Positions 1 to 8,090 of a stretch of 64,000 bases of DNA are shown piece by piece; position 1 is the first letter of the stretch; every line of letters begins with the position of its first letter. Under the pieces are notes generated by a model that did no database searches, was not told where the DNA came from, and worked only from the letters and a program-made list of their open reading frames with translations. The stretch covers positions 275,162 through 339,161 of the forward strand of contig KV748203.1 in NCBI GenBank assembly GCA_001692895.1, given 5' to 3'. A program made the translations under genes and the position numbers. This DNA is from Cenococcum geophilum 1.58 (lineage: Eukaryota; Ascomycota; Dothideomycetes; Gloniales; Gloniaceae).

Positions 1-631
1 ATCCGGAGCTGCTAGAGTAATGCAGCAGCAAAGGAAAACACGGTATGTCGCCGGATTATGGGAAGATAGTTTGGTTGAAGATCTCATGTGGCAACCTGGT
101 GATGAATTAATCGACAAGCTGGGAAACTGGCGAGCGCCTACTTGGTCATGGGCGTCCCTGGGAGGGCCTGTCAATTATGTGCTTTGGAAATCAAGCACAG
201 AGAAAGATGCTCAGATCATTGATATATCCTGTGTCCCGGTATGTTCTGATCGATTGGGAGAGTTAGTCTCCGGGCATATCGATATTTCTGGGCGAATTTT
301 ATCCGGGGCTTTAGCCTGTGATGACGGCTCTGATATCGAGTTCGAAGACGGCGAAAAGTGTCAGTTCCGCAGAGATAGAAGTGCAGCCTGGTACGCGCAG
401 CATGGCTGTTCTAGTCTTACACCTGGCACATCAGTGCATCTCCTACTCATCAGTTCAGTCTCAGAGGATGCTTCGCCGAGATGGTACTTTTTTCTAGTAC
501 TTCGGTGCGTCGATAAAAAATATCAGGTCTACGAACGAATAGGCATAAAGACCGGGTTTCACTCCAAGGGCGTTCAGTTGTTCACTAAGTTACTCGAAGG
601 AATCAAGCCTCGAAGAATCAGGATCGTCTAA
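1..631 (+). CDS. HET-domain (heterokaryon incompatibility) protein, C-terminal part, cut by window edge
   Basis: The frame is already open at the first base and ends with TAA at 629-631, so only the C-terminal ~209 residues are present. Just after the edge comes the stretch YVAGLWEDSLVEDLMW, followed by RAPTWSWAS. This is the characteristic end of fungal HET proteins, where the conserved Gly-Leu-Trp and Trp-Ser-Trp-Ala-Ser blocks follow the HET domain proper. The HET domain itself would lie upstream and is not visible. Family members act in non-self recognition and can trigger cell death on hyphal fusion between incompatible strains; which partner this one senses cannot be told. A small inverted-repeat transposon begins five bases after the stop codon, so the native 3' UTR is interrupted or supplied by it. 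The family assignment is firm; function is inferred from the family only. Confidence 0.8.
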   Translation, partial: SGAARVMQQQRKTRYVAGLWEDSLVEDLMWQPGDELIDKLGNWRAPTWSWASLGGPVNYVLWKSSTEKDAQIIDISCVPVCSDRLGELVSGHIDISGRILSGALACDDGSDIEFEDGEKCQFRRDRSAAWYAQHGCSSLTPGTSVHLLLISSVSEDASPRWYFFLVLRCVDKKYQVYERIGIKTGFHSKGVQLFTKLLEGIKPRRIRIV

Positions 632-636
632 CCGCA

Positions 637-779
637 TATCCCTTAACCCGCTGAATTTCGTCCACGCATTATCGATAAGAATCAGCCAATTAAATCAACG
701 TAATCAACTTTTCGCATGATTTAGATTCGGCGTTCTGCACGGACCACTTACTCCGTGGACGCCAGCGGGTTAAGAGATA
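637..779. mobile_element. 143-bp MITE of the piggyBac-type family (copy 1)
   Basis: Terminal inverted repeats of 17 bp: tatcccttaacccgctg at 637-653 and its complement at 763-779, with one mismatch. The interior, read on the minus strand, matches the two ends of the full-length piggyBac-type element at 57377-59603: a block with gtccgtgc near one end and cttatcgata near the other. It has no coding capacity and must have been mobilised in trans. The outermost base pairs are TA on both sides; no TTAA duplication is evident outside the repeats. Confidence 0.75.
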
Positions 780-1019
780 ATGATGCCAAGAACTATCTAG
801 GCGTAAAAGCTATATTTGGGATCACATTCCAAAATCGTAAATTTAGGAGGTGACCTCTCGTTTATTTTCCTTCCATCTGGCAGTGTCTGGACCGCGCTCC
901 GCATGGCGTTTATAAAGGCCTCGCGAAGACTCAACGTCTTGTATGTTATTTTCAGGGTGTCCCTGAATACGGAAAACATGGTTTTCGAAGAATCAAAAGC
1001 CATGTGAGTCGTTCAGCAA

Positions 1020-1481
1020 TGGTGATCCACACCTCCGCCTCCTTCGCTTGGCATTTTTGGCGGCAATCAGCACCCTCCAGCCCGTTCCTGTGTTCTCTAC
1101 ATGCCTTCCTAGATGCAAACACCTGATCGCACCCCCAACCCTCACAAGGAAAGACGGCGTGTTGATTGATTGGGAGAGGGCTCGGGCAATGAGGCCGATG
1201 GCGGTGAAGATGCGTGACAAGGGCGAAGTCAGCTGCAAGTGGAGCACCGATAGGGCTTCTGCTCCATAGACAAAAAGATGCGATGCGAAGGAGCTGCTTC
1301 GCTCGTAACGGCCTTGGCAGACGGGGCAGTAGTAGTATCTCTCATCATTAGTCGCAATCTGTCCCTCCACAATTCCTGATTGGCTTTTCGCTTTGAACTC
1401 CATCGCAACGCTCCTAGCCTGCGTTTCAGGTACCGAAAACCAGGAGAGTTGAGTTGAATTCGCGCGGAACGCTGGCCGCAC
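1020..1481 (-). pseudogene. C2H2 zinc-finger protein relic with frameshifts
   Basis: On the minus strand, pieces of a C2H2 zinc-finger protein appear in succession in different frames. First comes CPVCQGRYERSSSFASHL around 1320-1280. After a frame change there is a linker-like EQKPYRCSTC near 1250. After another change come HLHRH and then FPCEGWGCDQVF...CREH around 1140-1080. The C-x2-C/H-x3-H spacing and the EKPYRC-like linker are hallmarks of C2H2 fingers. No splice sites reconcile the frames, so this looks like a decayed gene or gene fragment rather than an active gene. It is the only coding-like material between the HET gene and the Harbinger-type MITE. Confidence 0.5.
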
Positions 1482-1674
1482 ATTTTCTGAACTCTCACAG
1501 GGGTGGCTCAGAAACTCCTAGGCTTTTGAAGGCTTTTGGGGTGTGGTGGAGCGTGCATTCGAAAGCGCGCGAGGTTGTTGGTGAATGAGAAGTCTTCTGC
1601 CCAGAGTTTCAGTTTTCAGTGGTACTCCGCACCAACGCTTGCCGAGAGGAAGCTAACAACTAGATTTTAGCTAA

Positions 1675-2358
1675 AGGGGTCGTTCGGTTGCAGCTTCAGA
1701 TTGAATCTGATCTGAAGCTCAAATCAGATTCTGACGCGATCGTTCGGTTGATCTGACGACTTTCTGATCTGAAGCTCCTCCAGATCGGTAGGCGCGTCAA
1801 ATTTGAAAGCTATACCGTATGTAGTAGTTGAACTGAGGCTCTTGGCGTTAGTTCAATGAGGAGCTCGAAGCTCCTCATTTCAAATCCAGTTCAAATCTGA
1901 AGCCCAATTGACGACTGCTTGTAATAATGACTCCACCCACCCCAATCGCGACGCTATTTCAGTCGCGCTTGTATATCTTTTATGACGTCCTCATCTTAGC
2001 TCTCGCGATCGCGATGATATTGCTTCCGCGCGTCGCAGGCGTCGCCGTAGCTCTAATTCGGCCTCTACGAAAGCTGGGGGAGGGCGTCGAGGGCGTCGAT
2101 TGAGAAGGAGGAGCCATAGTAAAAAGTCGCGATAGAGGCTGCAGTAGAGTGCTCACTCAAATCGCTCATCAAGATCGATCGCGCATTGTGTGACGTCAGA
2201 TTCTGGGCTTCAATCTGGAGGCCTACCGAACGATCAGCTTAATTACAGATTCAACTGAGCCACGGTAGTAGCCGCCACTAATTACAAAACGGTCAACACT
2301 AAAAGACGCACTGATACAGAGATTCTGATCTGGCGTCAGTGCGCAACCGAACGATCCC
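1675..2358. mobile_element. Tourist-like PIF/Harbinger MITE, copy A
   Basis: Bounded by inverted repeats: ggggtcgttcggttgc at 1676 and its complement ending at 2358. TAA flanks both sides (1672-1674 and 2359-2361). The GGG...GTTCGGTT terminal sequence with a TAA target is typical of Tourist/PIF-Harbinger elements. Two more copies lie at 15898-16614 and 44190-44684, sharing interior blocks such as the sequence around gtagtagttgaactgaggct. There is no transposase frame, so the element is non-autonomous. Confidence 0.75.
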
Positions 2359-2492
2359 TAAATCTCGTCACTTCCTTTAACTCTTCGCTACCAAGGAACT
2401 GCCGTCTTCAGACCTTTTCTTGCATCCACCATGTCTGACTCACTTGCGTCCCCGACCCTCCCTCTGAAGTCTCAGAACCTCAGACCTCCATC

Positions 2493-2669
2493 ATGCCCCT
2501 CCTAGTCCGCTCAGGAGGGCGAAACGTTCGCCTCTACGGCGCCAACGATCCAACTACTGAGCTTGGTGGCCTCTTTCTTACCAACGGCATCACAAATGCC
2601 GACTTCTACTCAATGGTGGAGATTATTATCAAATTTGAAAGCGAAGGCTGGCGAAAGGATGGAATTTGA
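2493..2669 (+). CDS. Possible small ORF or gene fragment, unknown
   Basis: An ATG-initiated frame of 58 codons whose product, from RSGGRNVRLYGANDP to FESEGWRKDGI, has a protein-like composition. It is followed by no obvious splice donor. I do not recognise the family. It lies alone between the MITE and the 3' side of the uracil phosphoribosyltransferase gene and could be the remnant of a larger gene. A longer overlapping frame at 2563-3009 has poorer composition and is probably chance. Confidence 0.2.
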   Translation: MPLLVRSGGRNVRLYGANDPTTELGGLFLTNGITNADFYSMVEIIIKFESEGWRKDGI

Positions 2670-3614
2670 GTTGTTCAGTCGCCTGGGCGCTCAAGTTGAG
2701 CTATTTGCAGCAGGAGGTAGGGATGGTGTAACCGACTACCGACACTGTGCTGAGACACAAGATCACCGCTTGGAAGGCTCCAAGACAGCGTCAACGCCAC
2801 CCTATATATTGATTGCAGATCAATATTGCTTGCAGATCACTGTTCCCATTTCAGTTACCTATTACCCCATTATGTTTTATTACCTCCACCTTCTTCGTGT
2901 ATATATAGAGGTTTTAGAGCTACATTCACAATCAAGTCGTTCATTCAATTCCTCACACTGCAAAGCTTACAGATGGCATTGCTACCTAAATAGAAAAAGT
3001 GTACTGTAGTGGTGTTGAACGAGTTCGTTTTCTTATCATGTGCAGAAGGCTTGGGGTTATGTATTTTATAGAAGGAGCTTAGGTTTTGACATTACCTTAC
3101 CTCAATCCAGTCCTTTTCTACCCTTTTAAAGTAGATATGGTTTGTTGTTTCACTCAACCCATTGGTTTTCCCTTATATATTTTTAGAGCACTAGTGAAGA
3201 GTGATCTTTGCCTGTTTGCATCGAAAACCCATTGAGAACTGCCTGAGGGCACAACTGAAGTGTCTGCCATTTTGCAATTACAACTAATGTAGATTAATCA
3301 GGAATGGAAAATAGGCTCTGGCTGTAGATAGAAAGCACGCAGTCCTAAGGACAGTATATTGTTTTGCTTCCTTCTCTCAAGTTCGGGCGTCTTAAGCTCT
3401 CTTTAATTATTTTCCAATCCAAATGCTCTTGAATTACCGTAGCGAGATCCTGAGATTCCATTCTCCCGTGACTTGATCCATCCAACGTAGGCTAGATTAA
3501 TTGTCTGGCGAAAGGATTCCCTCCGCCGTTCCGTCTTACTACATATCCGTCTTCCGTGGCATGATAGACCACCCTCCAACATCCATGCCCTCTTCTCTCC
3601 TCCTTATCCCACTA
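2670..3614. other. Intergenic, no gene seen
   Basis: A moderately AT-rich spacer up to the stop codon of the uracil phosphoribosyltransferase gene, presumably including its 3' UTR. I see no convincing coding frame, RNA gene or repeat. Confidence 0.5.
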
Positions 3615-4416
3615 TCATTTTCCAATAGTTAGATATAATCGGTCTCCGACATCTCCTAAACCCGGCTTAATCATCCCCCTCTCGTCAATCTCCTTATCAC
3701 ACCCACCAACCCAAATCTCCACACCCTCTGCCCATTCGCTCGCTGCCTTCCTCAACCCTATCTCGCTCCCTAAGACCGAACACATAATAATCTTCTTGAC
3801 GCCCCAATCCTTTAGCGTTTCGATTGCCGCACACGCAGTAGCCCCTGTCGCGATGATGGGATCGACAATAATTGCTAGCTCTGCCGGACCTGAGGCTGAG
3901 GGATTGGAGGCTGAGGGTCGGTGATATGGCAAGTTGTTATAGTATTCCACAGGCTGCAGAGTGGTCTTCTCGCGGTAGAGACCTAGGTGATGAACTGGGA
4001 CGGGGAAGGGGAGGAGGGAGGAGAGAGCGGGGATCATGCTGAGGCCGGAGCGGAGGATGGGAACGAGAGAGATCGAAGAAGGTGTGATAGTCACGCGGGT
4101 ATATTCGTACGAGAGCGGCGAGTGGTCCTTAGTCTAGAGTTAGATTTGGGGAGCTGGGAGGCGGTGTGGAGGAGAATTGGAACTGGGTGAGAAGATGAGT
4201 GCTTGGGAGTTTCGGACAGCAAAAGAAGCTTACGGTTCCATCATCCTTCGTTTCTAGGCCTTGTGCAAGAGCTTCATAGCCCACCATCAGCGCGATCTCG
4301 TGGACCAGCGTCTGCACGTCGCGCGAGTTGGTCGATTGGGAGCGTAGTTGGGAGAGCTTGGCTCGCAGACATGGATGCTTAGAGACGTGGACATTTGGAG
4401 GAAGTGGTGAGGACAT
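3615..4416 (-). CDS. FUR1: Uracil phosphoribosyltransferase
   Basis: Catalyses uracil + PRPP to UMP + pyrophosphate in cytosolic pyrimidine salvage. Two exons: 4416-4234 and 4133-3615, with a 100-bp intron (donor gtaagc, acceptor ctctag), giving 233 residues. The PRPP-binding loop DPIIATGAT at residues 152-160 is the family's DPMLATGGT motif. Other family blocks are SLVPILRSGL (83-92), YREKTTLQPVEYYNNLP (114-129) and a C-terminal GLGDVGDRLY. Length is normal for a fungal UPRTase. The N-terminal part before the intron (HPCLRAKLSQLRS, EIALMVGYEAL) also matches the family. The gene is divergent from FEX1 across 353 bp. The acceptor could alternatively lie three codons on, which changes only the linker. 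Confidence 0.9.
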
Positions 4417-4769
4417 TGTGGAATATGAGGATGCAAAGGCCGGTTTGTAGAGATTAAATTATTAGATATGGATATTGATCTCGGGCCCCTCAAGCTGTGA
4501 GAGTTTTGGTAGCAGAAGTCGGAAGTGGGGTATAGGAGTGGGGCCCGTCATCCCGTCACAAAGCAGATCTGCTCAAGGAGCGCCCTTGCACGCCATGCGT
4601 CTCTCAAAGGAAAAGCCGTGTCACTACCACTATTTCCTCTACCACTTCGCTCCTTTCTCGAGCTCCTGCGCTTCGTTCAAATCGAATTCCCCCTAGCCTT
4701 CTGTCCGACTCCAACAACGCATGCTAAGCTTTATCCCGATCCCGTAAGTGGGGCTCTGACGGACGCGCC
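4417..4769. promoter_or_regulatory. Shared divergent promoter region, FUR1 / FEX1
   Basis: A 353-bp spacer between two divergent start codons, containing pyrimidine-rich tracts near 4620-4690 ahead of FEX1. I see no clear TATA box or recognisable operator. A gtaagt sequence at 4744 could be a 5' UTR donor, without an acceptor I can support. Confidence 0.4.
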
Positions 4770-6614
4770 ATGGATGACGGCAACGAGGCATTCCAGACCA
4801 GAAGAGAGAGCCATTACGGACAACAGCGGTCATCACTTCACTCTGACAGGTCTCTCGCATCTAGATCCCGTCCACAGAGCGCGAATCCGTTGGCAGACGA
4901 CTACACACTTCCGACAAACTACGACAATTTCAACGAGCTCTATGTACCGCTGCCAATCGAGAACCCGACTGAAGCTACAACGTATCGTCCTAGGAACTTG
5001 GAAGATGCTCGCCGCGAGAGGCGTGGCAGTGCCATAAGTGCTGTTAGTCGGAGAAATACTGCGACGACGGATCACTCAAGGTCAAGGATCGAGCAGCATG
5101 ATGGGGAAGAGTATACTATCCCGGATAATTACAAGAATTTGAATGAATTCGCGGGCCCATCACCTGTCGAAAATCCGAAGGAGGGAAGTTTATATCATCA
5201 TCGCTCATTGGAACAGGAGAGATCAAAGTCAAGAGATGCACGCCAGTCAAAGAGAGCCAGTGTGCAGCAGGCCCCTTCAAGCCGTAGGAATACGGCAACG
5301 GGACTCGGGCCCGAACAGAACCTCTCAGAAGTAGCTGCTCCCCCCCCTCTTCAAGATCAGCACTCTTCAGGGCTGTTTCCAAAGGACGAGGAATCCGGGT
5401 CATCCGTATCTGGGGAACCTAGGGGAATAGAACCATCTCCACGGAAACACAAGGTGTCGCGATTTGCAACCCAATTATACACCGTCTCGTATCTCGTTTT
5501 TTTCTCGATATTGGGGACATTGGCGCGACTCGGCCTTCAGTGGTTGACATTTTACCCGGGTGCTCCGGTAGTGACGAGCGTCCTATGGGCGAACTTCGCT
5601 GGGACGCTGTTCATGGGCTTCCTGGCTGAGGACCGACGGCTTTTCCGCGATGAATGGGGCAACGGCGGGATAGAAGAAAATCAGCGTCTGAGCGACGAAG
5701 AATCTCCTCCCGAGCGTGAAGCGGCCGCAAAAGCTGCGCACGTCAAAGTAAAGAAGACAATCCCGCTTTACGTTGGCCTCGCAACCGGTTTCTGCGGCTC
5801 CTTCACGTCCTTTTCGTCTTTTATGCGCGATGTCTTCTTCGCACTATCAAATAACCTTCCAACGCCTGTAAACCATCACTACCCCTCCTCTGCTGGTCAT
5901 ATTTCTACTACATCGACGATTTTGAGAAACGGTGGGTATAGTTTCATGGCCCTCCTCGCTGTTGTTATCCTGACCCTGGCACTCTGCCTCTCAGGCCTCA
6001 AACTCGGTGCGCACATTGCCATCCTCCTAAACCCGCTAACTCCCACCTTCCCTTTTGTTCTTCTTCGCAAAATCCTTGACCGTGCCGTAGTTGTTGTGGC
6101 ATGGGGTGCCTGGCTGGGCGCCGTCTTTATGGCCATCTGGCCCCCCGATCGTCCGTCTGGGCCCGATAGTAAGGGCAACTGGGCGGATGAGACATGGCGC
6201 GGACAAGCTGTCTTTGCTCTCGTATTTGCGCCTGCAGGTTGCTTGTTGCGCTTCTATGCTAGCTTAAAATTAAACGGTATCATGCCATCCTTCCCACTGG
6301 GCACCTTTGGCGTGAACATCTTCGGGACTGCGGTGCTGGGCATGGCATTCGACTTGCAGCATGTGAGTTTGGATAATACTGCCGGTGTGGGAGGGGGCAG
6401 GGTCGGGTGCCAGGTCTTAGAGGGTGTCATGGATGGTTTCTGTGGTTGCCTTACGACTGTGAGTACATGGATTGCGGAGCTGAATGGGCTTGGGAGGAGA
6501 CATGCTTATGTGTATGGGGGAGTGAGTGTGCTGAGTGGGTTAGGAATTTTAATTATCATCATGGGGAGTGTGAGATGGACTGTTGGTTGGGACACGGTCG
6601 CTTGCGTTACTTGA
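4770..6614 (+). CDS. FEX1: Fluoride exporter, two CrcB domains (FEX family)
   Basis: Exports fluoride across the plasma membrane. The single-exon, 614-residue frame starts at ATG 4770 in good context (gccATGg). Residues ~1-220 are polar and disordered. From ~225 the protein is membrane-spanning with two CrcB-like halves, the usual fused eukaryotic arrangement. Half 1 has WANFAGT near 274 and GFCGSFTSFSSF near 340. Half 2 has NIFGT near 516 and GFCGCLTTVSTW near 556. These Asn/Gly and Phe/Thr/Ser blocks line the pore in the family. The N-terminal tail is unusually long and contains a ~60-residue segment repeated once: residues 43-100 and 113-176, each with YT-P-NY-N-NE...ENP-E and ending in SRRNTAT. 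The start could lie further downstream if the tail were not translated, but the clean repeat argues that it is. Confidence 0.9.
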   Translation: MDDGNEAFQTRRESHYGQQRSSLHSDRSLASRSRPQSANPLADDYTLPTNYDNFNELYVPLPIENPTEATTYRPRNLEDARRERRGSAISAVSRRNTATTDHSRSRIEQHDGEEYTIPDNYKNLNEFAGPSPVENPKEGSLYHHRSLEQERSKSRDARQSKRASVQQAPSSRRNTATGLGPEQNLSEVAAPPPLQDQHSSGLFPKDEESGSSVSGEPRGIEPSPRKHKVSRFATQLYTVSYLVFFSILGTLARLGLQWLTFYPGAPVVTSVLWANFAGTLFMGFLAEDRRLFRDEWGNGGIEENQRLSDEESPPEREAAAKAAHVKVKKTIPLYVGLATGFCGSFTSFSSFMRDVFFALSNNLPTPVNHHYPSSAGHISTTSTILRNGGYSFMALLAVVILTLALCLSGLKLGAHIAILLNPLTPTFPFVLLRKILDRAVVVVAWGAWLGAVFMAIWPPDRPSGPDSKGNWADETWRGQAVFALVFAPAGCLLRFYASLKLNGIMPSFPLGTFGVNIFGTAVLGMAFDLQHVSLDNTAGVGGGRVGCQVLEGVMDGFCGCLTTVSTWIAELNGLGRRHAYVYGGVSVLSGLGILIIIMGSVRWTVGWDTVACVT

Positions 6615-8090
6615 GCGATTTTAAAGATATAGAGTTGTACGATTATGAGAGTACCTCGTCGTCGCAGGATTTTTTACGCCAGAAGACGGATTGGAAATCT
6701 TGGATGTATTACTTAGAGAGGATATAAAGTATTAGATGGGATGTCATGCAGGCAATTAGAGGACTGAAAAGGCCTTTGGTAGATTGGCAGAAATGCTTAA
6801 TTGCACTAAATGGTATGCATAATATCCCCAGATATCTCAAGCACTTGACCTTTTTCAACATTTATGAGTATTAGTCCCGCGTGACACTAGACCACGACAC
6901 TAGACCATGGCATGCTTTGGACATGGCGGGAGAGGACTGGAATTTGAATATTAAGCGCACCACGCTCACCTTTGATTTCCTTTTCGTCTATGGAAAGGAA
7001 GCTAGCCTTGGAATCTAATAAAATTATGTGTATCAGGTATCAAAATCACAGTGACTTGCAAGAAATGTGAAAGACCATAATAGCTTTCGTCATTGTTACA
7101 ACATCCCCGCTGACGATTTGATCTGTGCATATGATTGTGAACGCCACCAGCGGCCAGGGCGCCTTTAGCGTTGCAGAAGTGCAGTCCAGCCCCAGGTGCC
7201 AAGGCAACGCGACAACATGTGGCTTGCCCGTGAACAAACAGGTTACTGCAACGACAGCTCTAAGACTAATTCACCGCGTGCAAGATTCCCACGACAGCTG
7301 AAACGCGATGGATCTCCAGCGATGCCAAATTTCTATCAGAATGACTTCCTTCAGCGAATGAGCATGGATCGACTGTGTGGCCGGCGGCGGGAAGCATTGG
7401 CATGAACAGCAAAGGGCAATGTTACGCAGGAAACGGGAAATGGGCGGGTGTGGCTAACGATGACGTCTGGAGTACGATACAGCAATGGCGCTGATCCTCC
7501 AGGTTGGTGCTTTTCACAATAATGCGTCATGACATGTCAGGGAGCGCACATTTTTGGCCATAGCTCCCGAATTCGACCAAAGTCTAGCTCCCCCAGCTCC
7601 CTTGTCGAATCCTGAATGGGTCTTTCGATGAGGCCCTCCAATGGGCCTTCAATGGGGCTTCAACGGGCGACGAAGCTTCGAGGACGATCTACAACCCCTT
7701 CCCCTGTACGGATTGCTAGCGTCTAGGCACATTCTGTACGGAAGGAGTGAGTGTTCTCATATATTATATGCCAAGCCGCTAGCAATCCGTACAGGGAAGG
7801 GGGTTGTAGACAAAACAGGTGTTGTAGACAAAACAGGTGTTGAGGGAACTTTGACATCTCGGCAGCCGTTTCGGTGGTGAAGTTGCTATGACGTTTGCAG
7901 CTTGCAGCTGTGTCGCCTGCTGTGTCGCCTGCTGCGTCCAAATAAAGCTTCCAGCTCATCTTCACCTTCCCCTCTTCTCTTTAACCATTCATCAATTATT
8001 TGGTTTTGTGTCTGCATTTTGTGATACCCTAGCAGCTTAATTCCTCATACACTCACCACTTGATACCCAGACCAGTCAAATACCCTCATC
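6615..8090. other. Intergenic, 1.5 kb; contains one inverted-repeat element
   Basis: No convincing gene. A short direct repeat (gacactagacca) occurs twice at about 6888-6907. The stretch 7560-7690 is rich in ccctccaatggg/cttcaatgggg-type repeats. The hairpin element at 7688-7810 and an adjacent 18-bp tandem duplication (7803-7838) are the only structured features. The last ~130 bp are pyrimidine-rich, as expected for a fungal core promoter in front of the gene at 8091. Confidence 0.5.
7688..7810. repeat. Inverted-repeat (MITE-like) element, 34-bp arms
   Basis: Arms 7688-7721 and 7777-7810 are complementary with few mismatches around a 55-bp centre. The core of the arm reads ctgtacggattgctagcg. 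It is immediately followed by two tandem copies of an 18-bp unit (7803-7820 and 7821-7838) that begins inside the right arm. The centre contains another copy of tgtacgga. No second copy of this element is present in the window, so mobility is inferred from structure alone. Confidence 0.55.

Noticed and set aside
2563..3009. 148-codon plus-strand frame
   Set aside because: Composition changes along its length, it overlaps a more protein-like frame at 2493-2669, and no family resemblance is seen.
7641..7965. Overlapping frames of about 80 codons
   Set aside because: They run through the inverted-repeat element and the 18-bp duplication; the repeated peptide is a by-product of those repeats.
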